A stretch of 64,000 nucleotides of DNA from Hydractinia symbiolongicarpus (taxonomy: Eukaryota; Cnidaria; Hydrozoa; Anthoathecata; Hydractiniidae). The stretch is from positions 25,738,001 to 25,802,000 of the forward strand of contig NC_079875.1 in the NCBI RefSeq assembly GCF_029227915.1, read 5' to 3'. Positions 42,595 to 54,640 of the stretch are shown here, one piece after another. Each line of letters begins with the position of its first letter. Position 1 is the first letter of the stretch. Position numbers and translations under genes: made by a program. A model generated the notes under the pieces. That model was not told the origin of the DNA, searched no databases, and was given only the letters and a program-made list of their open reading frames with translations.

Positions 42595-44489
42595 TCATAG
42601 AGTTTAAAAGCCTAACTCTGACCACTCGTCAACAGTTCTAAGACGAGGCTCAGCCATCATTTCATCGTATGTTACCTTTGCTTCTTTTCTTTTTTAGTGC
42701 CATCAAGTATTAAGTTGATTGAGCTATTTCAAACCAATGTTAACAAGCAACCACTTTCTGAATGTATTCTGCAAAACGTCTGAACTGTTCAAGAGCAAGA
42801 AGCTTACTGTGTTTTACTTCATATTTATAACCCCCTGTGTGTGGTTTGGATCTACAGGCTAAGTAACAAGCTTAGGCAGTCTATTGTTTTGGTTAAATTA
42901 ATATAGTGTTGACTATTAGTCATAGGTCACTAACACATTTGCAAAATTAATAATGCAGAATGACAGAACACTAGTGAACCAGGTTAGCCTTATGCTAGGA
43001 GTCAATGGAGACACCCTTTCCTTCTGTAACCCCATTTAACATGTGCTAAGCTTTTATTTTAGCACCATCAAAAGATAAAGTCGGTATAAGAAGCCGGTAA
43101 AAAAATTTAAAAATTATTATTTTAGTGTGGATGATGACAAAATGCTGTCCCTACTTAGGAAAATGATATCCATTTCTACAACATTATCTTGTTTTCAGAT
43201 ATTTATCCTGAACCCACATTTCTTAAACTTCTTTGTCGAAAGCTTTCGACAAAGGGTACGGTACATCAAATTATTTTCATTAAACTGTTTTTATACCTTA
43301 ACAAGTAACATTTCGATACAACGAAAATAAGTCCATTTTTCACCGTAATTGTTATCAAGATGTGCTATATCTTCACCGGAATCTTTATCGAATGATTCGT
43401 GAACATAAACTTTCCGGTTCTTTTTTTTTGGAAACTGAAATGACAAATTTAATTTATTTTGGTGGTATTTTACAAGATATTATATTTGATTTATACCATG
43501 CTTCACGACGTTCTAAATTCAATCATTAAGAAGGAGTACACCGTATCACTGGTAATAAAATCAAGCACTTTTCCCTGAAGCAGAATGTTCCGCGTCTTTG
43601 CCAGTTTGTCCACTGACTAACCCTTTGTTTTCTTCCATAGAACTGTCTGTCTGTTGTCCTAGTAATAAATACACTCAAAGTAAATAATGTTCTTAAAAAA
43701 AAAAAAATATTTCAGCAAAAAGAACAGATAGCATAATTTATATTTCTTAGAGTTACACCCACTCAAAACGTTTTCCATCATACCAGGCATGGTTTTTTCC
43801 TTAATCTTACCTTTGTTTGAAGAATCGCCTGAAAAAGGAACAGTACCACTGAATATATAATCTTCCTAAGACTATAGACAGGTAATAATTAAATTACCCG
43901 GTAAAAGTTTGCGGTCAGAGTTATTTAACCCTAATAGGTATGCACTTCTTTGGCTCTGGTAGTTTTACCGCCGTAGTCTGAGATTAATGGAATAAATTAG
44001 CATACTTATTTTCTTGTAAAGCCAGCATATTTTTGTATAATAGCATTCTGGCTAATATATTTTGGTATTTTGACTTGATTTTCTGCTAGTGACCTAACTT
44101 TTCTTACACATGGATTATTATGTCAAAATTTATACTATTTTCCATTTAAGTTTGTTAAATATGGTGGTTTTAAGCAACGCCTAATAAATCCTGAAGGTAA
44201 AGTTTTGGAAAAAAAAGTCACACAAAACATAGTGATTGACAATCACAAAGTTATTGAAAATTAAGCGAGTGTTTTGGAAGATATTGAAATTTAAGTTTTG
44301 CTTGTGGACTTTATGCCCCCTTCCCTTTATTTCAAATAGGGTTAATAATATTCGTTTATTGGAGAGAAGATTTATTTTTGGGTAAAAGAAATTTTGTCAT
44401 GGCGCTGAAACCTGCTGAATGAAAGGTCACGAATTTACCTTGCAGAAGAAACAATGATATCCTCATTGGATTTTAAGGACTTGTAAAAG
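42595..44489. other. no gene recognised
   Basis: AT-rich, with short chance frames only. GTCGAAAGCTTTCGAC (43227-43242) is a perfect 16-bp palindrome. No repeats shared with the rest of the window were seen. Confidence 0.4.
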
Positions 44490-45181
44490 TTATCCAGTTG
44501 ATAAAGTTTCTTGTCGTTCAAGAAACATTTTAGCCCTTGAGGTTTTCACTGCCTTTATCACTACATAATATATATTATGTCTTAAGCCTGCCCTTATAGT
44601 TTTATCATCCTTGGCAGTAATAACATCTACAGCATCGCATAGATAATCGAAGTTATCTATGTTAAACATATCAATGATTTTAAAACTTTTTTCATAATTA
44701 CCATCAAACGGCCAATCTTTGCATATGTGCTGTAATTCTTTAAAACATTTTACAGCCCAGGTTAAGAATGCTCTCATCTTTTCTGACAATAGAGCCGATT
44801 TCATCTTCCCTGATTTTGCATAAAATGTTATTGACAAATGTCTCAGGCATTTTATCCTTATTAGGAATAGATTCCATATATTATGGCAAACCAACTGATG
44901 GAGCATCATTTTGTTTTCCACAAGATCGTCTATGTTGTGAAAAAACCTTTTCGATATCTTTGCTGAACATGAACTGCAATGGAAAAGTTCAAAATATTTT
45001 CTTTCTTTTTCTTTCCCCTCCTGCCTTATTGTACTTCACTATGCCTTCCCTTTTTATTTTTCTGAACGCCTTTATTCTTGATGATTTGTTAAAGGTCAGA
45101 CTATCCGCTACTTTTTTCACCTTTTTGTGGACTGTGCTGACATGCCGTGTCAATTTCCGGGGTTTTTTTCCCGCAAAATAA
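44490..45181 (-). pseudogene. C2H2-finger protein fragment of a multicopy invertebrate type
   Basis: The minus strand reads FAGKKPRKLTRHVSTVHK (C2H2-like finger, about 45120-45175), then KAFRKIKREGIVKYNKAGG, FSQHRRSCGKQND, KMPETFVNNILCKIREDEIG and the helical stretch SEKMRAFLTWAVKCFKEL to 44490. The layout of a finger, a basic region and a helical region occurs in numerous uncharacterised, possibly transposon-linked proteins of invertebrates and fish. Frames shift at least twice. No catalytic domain is visible. Confidence 0.45.
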
Positions 45182-45639
45182 ACACAGTCTTTTGGGCTTC
45201 TGATATGGCTTTTGTTTCTAAAAGGAGATGAGTTAAAGAATTGCTCAAATAATTAGTAACACGCCTATTATGCGCTAATACAAAATAATATGATACATAA
45301 AATTTCAAAGTGGCTCGAATAATGTCCAAGTGGCTGGTACAGTTTTCCTAGTTACAAAGATATAAAGAAAATGAATTCCGACTTTTGACTTGACTTTTTT
45401 TTTTTCAAGGCAGCCCTATCATGTTAGTTCCGCGCCCTTTGGACGACCCCCTTTAATCGTTTTAGGTGGCATATTTACATTACCAAGTTTCTTCCTTTAT
45501 GTCTACGTCTTTCATCTCTACCTCTATCCTGTTCTTTTTTTTTTCTCAGAGTCATTTATTTCTTCATTTTCTTGTTCTTTTGATTCTTCATGCAACAGGC
45601 TGTCAATTTCATATCTTGCTTCCTCCCCTACTCTCACAC

Positions 45640-46840
45640 ACTCATCTCATCATCATCATTCTCGGCTTAACGTCCGTTTTCCATGCTAGCATGGGTTGGA
45701 TGGGGTATATTAATGACCCTCTTCCAAATTGATCAAGACTGTGTTAGATCTAAACTCAAATTCCTCTGTATCAAGCCTGCCCTTATAACCTCCTGCCAAG
45801 TCTTTCTCGTTTTGAACTCTTTCTGTCTCTCAGACTGGCGTTACACATCCACCTAACCATTCTCATATCGTTCCTTTCTAAACGGTCAAGATCTTACTGT
45901 TTCAATGCCCATGTCTCACTACCGTACAACATAACACTTCTTACACAGGCCTCATATAACCTACCTTTTCTCAATTAACAAGACTCTGCTAGTCAAGAAA
46001 GGGGGTAAGTCTCTGGACTTTTTATAAGCAGAACCTATCCTGCAAGTAACACTTCTTCCAACACCCCCTTCACCTAAGTAACAGAAATTCTCAACTATCT
46101 CTAACGAGCCACTGTTATACATCATTTAAGGTGGAAATACTTCATTCTCTATAATCTCACTTTTTCAACGCTTGCATACAAACTAAATTTCACCTCTTAA
46201 CCTTCCACCAATACTACTGCACTTCTTATGTCCTAATGCTTGCAAGCCTGACAAAAAATTGATTTACTACCAACCCCTTTCCTGCCAACTCCACAATGGC
46301 ACTTACCAACTACAAGCTCACAATTGGCTGGAATGCTACTAATCATGACCTTAGACTTTGCTGTGTTCACCCTTAGCCCTTTCTCTTGTAGTCCTTTCTT
46401 CCAATTCTTAAACTTTTCAACTAATTCTTCCTGCTATGAGAACCAAATCATCTGCATACAGTAACTCCCATGGACAACCTGTTCTGAACCCCATCGACAG
46501 CACTTCTAAGACTAAAACAAACAACAAAGGACTAAGTACAGAACCATGATGTATCCCAACTATTACACTAATTTCCTCACTAAGTGAATCGTTAATCCTG
46601 ACACGACTTCTAGCATTGCTGTACATAGACTGTACCATCGTAACTAGCCACTCATCAACACCTAATTTTCTCATAGCCCAACAAATAACTTTAAGTGGCA
46701 CTATCAAAAGCTCTCTCAAATCTACAATGGCAAAATATAGATTTTTTCTCTTTCCTAAATACTTTTTTGGAAGCTGTCTGAGTAAAAATATTAATCTCTG
46801 TCCACAAAATAACTACCAACCTGCCCAACCTCCATAACTC
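45640..46840 (-). pseudogene. RTE-like LINE fragment with 3' end
   Basis: The minus strand encodes ICWAMRKLGVDEWLV, MVQSMYSNARSRVRI, HHGSVLSPLLFVLVLE (motif B) and CPWELLYADDLVLIAG (catalytic YADD), then degraded C-terminal text including MLYGSETWAL near 45920. The 3' end at 45640-45705 has CCATGCTAGCATGG, a perfect 14-bp palindrome, next to TTAACGTCCGTTTTCC and an ATC-type short repeat, a tail seen in RTE-type elements and linked SINEs of several invertebrates. Many stops; dead copy. Confidence 0.75.
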
Positions 46841-47637
46841 TAAATTTTCTGCATAACGTTGAGCTGTTTATCAAAAAAACCCATTCCTCCCTAACTCCTA
46901 ACAGACACAACTTGTTGAGCTAACTGAAGCAACTTCTTATATTTCTGTGCCTGTGTTAACTTTTTCCGGCTTTGGCGATTGTCTTGTAACGTTACAATAT
47001 ACGCTTAGCTGGTAAAAGGTAACCTAAAAAGGGAATAAACTACAAACTGCGCACTCTTTTCAATACTTTCCGAAAGTGCGCAAAATTTATTTTACCTTTC
47101 GTAATTTTTGCTTCCCCTGTTTTACATCCACCAAGAGTCGTACATTCTGATAACAAATTCGGAGCAGCTGCTTGATGAATGTGTCCACCAACTGGTTGAA
47201 GGAAAGAAATATATGATCTTACTCAGTTGCTTTCAACTAGACAGGGTAAGGAATGTGTGGAAATTTATTGAAATAAATGCTTACCTCCGCCACGTATGTA
47301 TGTAGCAAGTGATATCTAATAATATGGGTTTATTCAATCCTTTGTTATCTTTGGAGATAAGTAAAATATATAAAGACCTTTATGAAATTATTACTATTCT
47401 ATATACTATATATATCAGAATTGAGAGACTTAGATTTCTCAGACAACGAAAACGATCTTGAGATTTCTAATTCTGGAATTTCAGAGATGCCTTCCTTGCA
47501 GTTATTCCACAATTAGAGTGAATCTGATGATGAACCTGTCGCCCATATCTCTAAAAAAAGCAAATTGAAAGTTGAGAAAAGCAACATGCAAAACCATATT
47601 GCATCGTTTCTGTTTAACATTTTTCAAGCTTGTCTAA
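46841..47637. other. no gene recognised; one acidic frame
   Basis: At 47430-47630 a plus frame reads SDNENDLEISNSG, a stop, then SESDDEPVAHISKKSK, like the acidic N-terminus of a piggyBac-type transposase, but without a catalytic part. Otherwise unrecognised. Confidence 0.3.
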
Positions 47638-50600
47638 AGTAGTCTTTTATTCCTGTGCAATGGAGAATTACATCAGAAGTTTATATACCTAAAACAACAC
47701 ACCTTGTCCATCCAACATAAAGAATTTTCGCCCCATAGCTCTTCTGAATGTTGAAGGAAAGCTCTTTTTTAGTTTGATTTCCAAGCGGTTAGGATCGCAT
47801 ATTATAAAGAAAAACAACTTCATCAATACTTCCATTCGAAAAGGTTGTATGGAAAAAGTTCCGGATTGCTGGGAACACATGTCTATTGTTTGGTCCACAC
47901 TTAAGAATGCGAAGGCACAACATTCTTCGCTTTCAGCCATATGGCTTGATATTGCTAATGCGTACCCTTCAGTTCCGCACAAGCTGATTTTTATGGCTCT
48001 CAGACGCTATGGTGTACCAGAATCATGGATAAGGCTCATACAGCTATACTACGCTTCTGCTCCTTCCAGTTGGCATCAACACTGTAGGGGAATTTTTATC
48101 GGCTGTACACTTTTCATTATACTATTTCTTGCAGCTATAAACGTTATTATTGAGTATGTGTGTGTTACCCCCAGCCTTATTGATACTGAAGGTAATAAAA
48201 ACAAAATCCTAGACCAACCCCCAATAAAAGCTTTTATGGATGATATGTTCTTAATGTCCACGTCAATTCCAAGTACTCAAAATTTATTAAACAGGTGTAC
48301 AACAGCTCTTGATTGGGTAGGCATGTCGTTTAGGCCTTCTAAATCACACAGCATTGTTATTGATAAGGGAAAAGTTGTCCAAAGTTCACCGTTTACAGTT
48401 GGCAGCGAAAAAATTCCATCCATTCATTCTAATCCAATTAGGTTTTTAGGCAGAACAATAAACTCATCCTTGTCTGATTCTGCTGCAATACAAGAATTTC
48501 TAAATGATGCCGAAGACAAACTTATGGCTATAGACATGTCCTTTCATAAAGGGGTCCATAAGGTTTGGTTTTTACACCATCTGTTAATTCCCAGAATCCG
48601 CTGGCCATTATTAATTTATGAAGTTTCTATCTACTATCACAAAACTAGAGCAAAGATTTTCTGTTTTCATTAGGAAATGGTTAAAACTACATCATTCAAT
48701 TTCCAACATTTTCTTATATTCCTCGACAATGCCTTGTCCTCTTCCCCTGAAAAGTCTTGCATCTGTTCTCAAATCTGCCAAAATCAGTGGACATCTGTTA
48801 CTAAGAGATTCTGTCGACCCTTGTGTGTCTAAGTGTGTACCAGTTTTGAAAGCTGGAAATTGGAAAGTTAGTGAGGCAGTTCTTTCGGCGGATGGTCAGC
48901 TCAATTTCAAAAGGATTTTAGGTTTGCATCAGACTGGTCGAGCTGGCTTAGGGCTCTTAGACCACAAAAATATACCACCAAAAGGCACTTATGCTTACCG
49001 AAAGCTTGTTTCCAATATCATTGAAGAAAATGAAGAAGATATTTACCATGCCAGAGCTGTACAGTTGCATTTGCAAGGCAATTGGACGAAATGGTGCTCT
49101 GATGTAAAAAATGATTTATCTTGGAGAACAATTCTTTCACTGCCACAATGTCTAACTTCATTTTGTATAGGGGCAACCTACGACACCCTTCCCTCTCCAA
49201 CCAATCTTGTGAGATGGGGAATTGAGAAAGACAAAAGTTGCATTCTGTGCAAGAAACTCAAATGTCTCTCACATATTGGGTGCCTGTAGGACCTCCCTTA
49301 CGCAGGGTAGATACACATACCGTCATGACTCGGTTTTAATAGTTTTGGTTAAGGCATTAAAAGAGTTTTTGGTATCATATGAACCTCTTAGCTTTCCAAG
49401 TGCAACAAAATTAATTTCATTCCGGCCGGTCAATCACCATCTAAGAAGAGGCATACAAAGTGTCCAGGCCTTCTTCACCTTGCTTCCGATTGGAAAATAC
49501 TGTCAGATTTAGATTCTGTTTTAGTTGTTTCACCATACATTGCAATAACACAACTGCGCCTAGACGTGTTATTCATATCCAGTTCTTCCAAAACTGTAAT
49601 TATGTTAGAACTGACTTGTCCATGTGAAGAGAACACGGAATATTGGCACAAACGAAAGCTTAACAAATATTCTTCACTTCGTTATGCTATGAAAAACAAT
49701 GGATGGATCGTGCATTTCTTTGCCATTGAGGTGGGTGCAAGGGGTTTCTGTTCAGAATCAGTAAGGACCTGTTTTCGTCGCCTTGGTTTCCCTCGCCTTG
49801 GTTTCCCTAACAAGCCTTTACGTTCCCTATTAAAATCCCTAACTTTTACCTCCATGAGTGCTTCTTTTTACATCTGGATGTCTCGAAATTCTACCACTTG
49901 GGTTTAGCCTGAAAAGGCCCCAATCATTCCTGAAGTTTCTTCTGTTACAAATATGGAATAAAAGAAATCAAAAAACCCTGAGAAATCTTCCGCAAATCAC
50001 ACAAAATCTTGTAAAATCAAAAAACCCGAAAAACTTGATATAAGGTCTTCCAAAACAACAGTCGCATTGCCATCTAACCCTGATTTTATGAATAGCGGTC
50101 TAAAAAACTTGGGAAACACATGTTATGCAAACTCCGTCTTACAATGTTTTTATAACCTTCCAAAAGTTAAAGAAGCCATTTCTGTAAGCAAAACAACCTC
50201 AAAGTTAGGCGAAGCATTTGTAGGTGTTCTTCAAAGTGTGGCTGTTTCTAGAAGTCCAGTTGATCCCTCCCATTTTTGCGTGCTATGAAACATCATATCT
50301 CAGCTGCGAAGGGAAATGCATTTAATATCTCTGCTCAGCATGACGTCCCCGAGGTTCTTGAATATCTCCTACCTGGTCTGTCATTAGATTTTCCATTTCT
50401 TGGAAGTCTTTTTAGTATTGGCATCAAGACATCAACCACTTGCAATTCATGTCATATTACCAGCTCCTTAGAAGTTATAGCACCATGCATCCAACGTTCT
50501 CTGCACCCTACGTTACAATCTTCCTTAGATAATTTCTTCGAAAGCGAGGAGTTGTCAGACACCAATGCCTACTTCTGCCATGTTTACAACGCTCATCAAA

Positions 50601-50955
50601 CTGCTCTAGTTGAAAAAGAAGTAGTGTCGTGCGGTTCCCATCTCATTTTACAGCTAAAACGTTTTGCTAGTGCCAACGGTCTTGCGTCAAAAATTGCCTC
50701 TCGTATTACTGCTTACCCTGGTACCCTTTCCATACCTTTACCGGAGATGGAGAAGTGAAATTTCGTAAATATTTTCAATTAAGGGCTATTATCAACCATT
50801 TCGGCAACTTAAATAATGGTCACTACACAACCATAGCCTTCGACCAAATGGTACACAGGTGGATACATTGCAACGATAGAGCAGTAATTTTCTGTGATGA
50901 CCGCCTTATTAACAGTCACGAGTCATATGTTTTCTTTTTGGAAGAGCTGAGATAA
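47638..50955 (+). pseudogene. LINE polyprotein: RT, zinc knuckle, restriction-like endonuclease, USP
   Basis: RT: VYIPK, then FRPIALLNVEGKLFF, WLDIANAYPSVPHKLI (motif A), RGIFIGCTLFIILF (motif B) and PPIKAFMDDMFLMS (FMDD, about 48240), then the thumb to TYAYRKLVSNIIEENEED. Knuckle CILC...SHILGAC (about 49240-49290). Endonuclease LRLDVLFIS...VIMLELTCPCEE...KRKLNKYSSL and IEVGARGFCSES (49558-49770). After a linker with two stops (49905, 49959) the USP follows in the same frame: KNLGNTCYANSVLQCF, fingers CNSC...CHVY, His box GNLNNGHYTTIAF and FFLEELR. Frameshifts at about 47700, 48650, 49280, 49510, 50278 and 50745. Dead, but it shows the complete domain order. Confidence 0.85.
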
Positions 50956-50974
50956 GAATATTTTAACCGGAGTC

Positions 50975-51345
50975 AGCAAGGGGGCTTGATTACACTGAGT
51001 TTTGTCTTTGGAGAGTGACGACTCCACTTATTACCCCAGTCAAAAATAAAACAAAATCAAATAAAAATTAAGTTAGCAAGGGGGTTTGATCATACTAGGT
51101 CTTGTCTTTGGAAAGTGACGACTCCACTTATTACCCCACTTAAAAAAAAAAAATAAAAAAAATAAAAAAAAAAATATTAGCAGGTGGGTTTGATCACACA
51201 TGATCTTGTCTTTGGAGAGTAACGACTCCACTTATTACCCCACTTAAAAAAAATAAATAAATAAAAAATAAAAAAAAAATATTAGCAGGTGGGTTTGATC
51301 ACACATGATCTTGTCTTTGGAGAGTAACGACTCCACTTATTACCT
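50975..51345 (+). repeat. array of four 65-bp structured units, LINE copy B 3' UTR
   Basis: Units start near 50975, 51076, 51178 and 51284, with A-rich linkers that expand in the last two intervals. Units 3 and 4 are nearly identical, so one has been duplicated here. Where the start changes from AGCAAGGGGG to AGCAGGTGGG, the end reads CCCCACTT, which still pairs. Confidence 0.7.
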
Positions 51346-51689
51346 GAGTTAAAAACAAAGAATAGCACAGTTGAACAGAAAGTGGTCAAAGTTAATTTTA
51401 GGAAGATAGGGATGTCTAGTTTCTGCTGATGACCGTCCGCGGACCTCTTCCAGGTGACCCAGCTAGACATCCAGGGTAATTAGGTTCAGAAATATGGGTC
51501 GAAACCTACCTGCCCTTGGTTAAGGTTCTGTTCATCTTTTCAAATGTGTTGTGTCCTTTTTATTTTATTTTTTATATTTTTTTTAATTAAATCCTTGTAA
51601 AAAGGGAGAATTGGAAACAAGCTAGAGGTTGTACTCCTCTAGAGAACATGCCTGGTGGCTTGCCACCTCTTTGTAAATTATTTTCTTAT

Positions 51690-51930
51690 ACAGGATATGT
51701 ACATTTCAGTTTTAAAAAAACTGCTGTAAATATGTGTCCTGTTTAAAATATAAAGGTAATAATTTAAAAATAAATTATGTATAAAATATGCTCTAAATTA
51801 CTATAGATATGTTAAAAAGTAGAAAACTATTTAAAAGAATAATATTTATATAATAGACAGAGAAGATTATAAACATACCCAAACAGACTATATCCAAACA
51901 AATGTAAGAGAGAAGGGTAAATTTAATAAT
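51690..51930 (+). repeat. dispersed repeat, direct partner at 57880-58110
   Basis: From ACATTTCAG to GAGAGAAGGGTAAATT the two stretches match closely in the same orientation. Here it follows the end of LINE copy B; there it follows the host repeat. Non-coding. Confidence 0.65.
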
Positions 51931-52185
51931 ATGTTCTTCAAAATAAATAGTTAGATAGATTGAAACGAATGTGAGAAAATAAAATGTTGAAAACCCTTGG
52001 TAATGTAGAACAACACACTTATAAAACATATTGCGAAAGATGTATTTTGTTGCAATCTGTTGTTAACCTTTTAAATAAAACAAAAATGTATCTTGTATAT
52101 ATATACATGTTTTTTCCATTGTTTTCATGCCTAAGTTAAGTTTTCCACGGGCCTTATCAATTTTTAAATAATAATAAACACTTAC

Positions 52186-53170
52186 ATTAATAGTATGTTC
52201 TTTGTACATTCCCTCTCACTACTACCACCTATATTGGATACTTTGTCGACCTAATAAAATCGAAAAGAGTAGGAGGTTTTATTTAAAAATCAATTTATGC
52301 TTTTTAAAATAAAAGCTTCAAACTGTCACAACAACTAATAATTGAACTTATGTTGAAGAAATAAAAAGCTTACAAGATTTTTGAATTCAGTCTTGTCTTC
52401 TTTGACTTTTCTTTCCAGAGTTTCAAATTCCTCCTCTGACAAGCATTTTTTATTGTCATGGCTGGTACCTGTTGTTCTGTTGTTTCTCAGGAGATTTAGA
52501 ATTTCGGAAATCCCAAGTAAAACCTTTCGTTGCAACTCTAATGTGATATAAGTTAGTAGTAAATTCACTAACAAATCCCAATTGACGCAGTGTTATGGAT
52601 ATAATGGACAAATAGGCTTATGCAGGAAAGGATCAATGTAAAATATAAGGACATACTCGCATGCAGCAAATACCTTACCTACTTCAGGTAAAGGATATTT
52701 ATCCTTATTACAAGCTGCTTCATTGCTCTTGCTGGGTTTCTTTGAGGTGGAAGAACTGGAACTAGAACAAGGGTTAGCAGCAAGTGGTGATCGTGGTGTA
52801 TTTGGTTCTGATGGTGACAACATTGGTGAATCTTCCACATACATAATTTGTTTACATATTACAGGTGAAACAGATTCTAAATATAAAATACAAATGATCA
52901 TCAAGTGTTAGCTTTTTATCTCTTAAAATTCCTTTAAGTCTTGATTACCTGCCAAAGATCTTTTTATACTAAAACACTCAGATGGCTTCTTTTTGTTAGA
53001 AACGGTAAACCGGATTGGTGGTGTTGGTAACTTTTTTGCTAAATCAAATTGTGATGACTTAGTTGCTGGACAAGAAAAAATATATACAATCATGTTTTTA
53101 AAAATGAATAACTGAATTCCTTACCAGCAGACGATTTTGATTTACTTAATAAAGTTCTTTTTTCTGGTGT
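52186..53170 (-). CDS. DUF4806-like gene, at least four exons, possibly inactivated
   Basis: Exons on minus: 53065-52949, 52876-52679, 52537-52374 and 52250-52186, each with an AG before and a GT after (donors GTAATC, GTAAGG, GTAAGC, GTAAGTG). Phases match throughout and the joined frame is open. An Ser/Pro-rich stretch (SPMLSPSEPNTPRSP) precedes ELQRKVLLGISEILNLL, LSEEEFETLERKV and VDKVSNIGGSSEREC, the order seen in DUF4806, a domain of unknown role in multicopy invertebrate proteins. An upstream exon ending at 53113 joins in phase but has one TAA, so the gene may be dead. The 3' exons are missing; LINE copy B lies there. Confidence 0.65.
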
Positions 53171-53833
53171 TTATGGTTCTTCCGAAGTGAATGCATAACT
53201 TGAACATAACGTGTAGTCGTCTATTATTAAAAACTAGCCGAATCCCCATGGAAGAATCCACTGAATCTCTCATCGAGTCTTTTTGAGAGGTGCCAAATAA
53301 AAACATAGAACATAGGAATTTGAATTTTTAAAAGTCACAATTTGCATTTACTCTATGTTTATAACCGCTGAAACAAAAAGTCCAAAAAATAAGCATGTGC
53401 AGTAATAAGAAAAGGAGAAAAAGAGCCCTGGGATTGAGGTTGCTCACAATCTGCGTTATATTTATACCCGCTGAAACTGAACGCTTAAAAATATAAGCAG
53501 GTCCAACAACAAATAAAAATGCAAAAGGCCTAACAAAATCGAAGGTGGCTAACAACAGTTATGTAAAAATCTAAATCTGCTAAAACTATATACTTGCTTT
53601 GCCATGCCAGAAGTACACCAGGGAAAATGGTATACCAGACATTAGAAAAAATCATTAAGTCACACCAAAAAGGTTATTGCAAAATTTCCACAACATACAG
53701 TTTCTAATGCATCATACGATCATACCAAATTAGCTATTTAGTCTAATGCATACAGCAACCCTTCCAATGCGCAAACGTGCCATGCATGATAATGCAGGAT
53801 CACCATACAAGTTATCTTTGGAGAAATCTTAGA
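53171..53833. other. no gene recognised
   Basis: AT-rich with chance frames only. CACAATTTGCATTTACT and related text suggest a local diverged duplication at 53335-53470 (TATAACCGCTGAAAC, about 53353, and TATACCCGCTGAAAC, about 53463). Confidence 0.4.
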
Positions 53834-53879
53834 ATTACGGAGTTTCATACCGCGCAGATCTGGGCCCGACCGAAGTGGC
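53834..53879 (+). repeat. flank shared with ISL2EU-like copy 1
   Basis: Matches 15454-15497 (ATTACGGAGTTTCATACCG to CGAAGTGGC) and directly precedes the left end of copy 2. Confidence 0.6.
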
Positions 53880-54004
53880 TTGTAGGGACAAATTTTCAGA
53901 ACTCCCGCAAAGTGTAAACATTTAGCTAGCGTTTGTACACACTTCCAAGTTATTATATTATAGTTATTTGCTGTTTAACACTTTTACGTATTGTTTTTGC
54001 AATA

Positions 54005-54640
54005 ATGGAAAAGAAAGATTGTGTACAATGGTTTATGGAACGTGGCCTGTCCACAGGAGGAACAATACAAGAGCTTAATATGCGTGTTAATCGATTCAAA
54101 TTATACCCATCACTTGCGGAAAAATTGAGAGTCAAACGAGAAAGAAATTTTAGTTTTGGTACAACATTAGATCCCAATCTTATCCCTCCCATTTCAGCTC
54201 CCTGGTGTCCTAAAGAGGAATTGTATCCAATAGTTACAGCATCGATATTTAAAGAATATAGTTCTAGAAAAAGAGAAGGTAGTTTAGGTCAGCAACAGAA
54301 AGCTTATGCTATGTTGACTAGCAGGAAAATAGTTTCAGTAAAAACACATGTTGCAGGTGATAATAATGTATTTGTTAGAACTCTTGTTAAAAAATCATAT
54401 GGTGAATTAACAAGACCTACAGTTATTCTATTTAGTAGTAATATTCCAGTTAAAGCCTACTGTGAATGTCCTGTTGGTGTAAGTGGCTTATGTTGCCATA
54501 CATTGGCCTTGCTTCTCTATTTAAAAAACTTTCACGAAACAAAGGAAAAATTTTTGGCTCTATCTTGCACTGAGCAACTGCAGAAATGGCATAGCAGAAC
54601 AAGAAAATTTCTTACTCGTCCAATGAATCTCTCCACATGA
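54005..54640 (+). pseudogene. SWIM-type zinc-finger protein, copy 2, C-terminus lost
   Basis: ATG 54005, MEKKDCVQWFMERG. The SWIM motif is complete: KAYCECPVGVSGLCCHTLAL, with C-x-C and C-x-H. After WHSRTRK the frame runs into antisense transposase sequence at 54607 and stops at 54640. The function of this element protein is unknown; SWIM fingers bind DNA or proteins. Confidence 0.7.

Larger units (their letters stand above)
47638..51687 (+). mobile_element. USP-encoding LINE, copy B (longest copy)
   Basis: Starts within the RT (QWRITSEVYIPK), with no upstream LINE sequence recognised, and runs through RT, zinc knuckle, endonuclease, USP, four 65-bp units and the hairpin tail to TTTGTAAATTATTTTCTT. 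Compared with copies A and 1208-1607, a 41-bp part of the tail (about 51613-51653) is inverted. The RT start and any upstream domain are missing, so the full element is longer. Confidence 0.85.

Noticed and set aside
50960-51345. CRISPR-like array of regularly spaced repeats
   Set aside because: The units are 3' UTR repeats of a eukaryotic LINE, with A-rich linkers instead of unique spacers.
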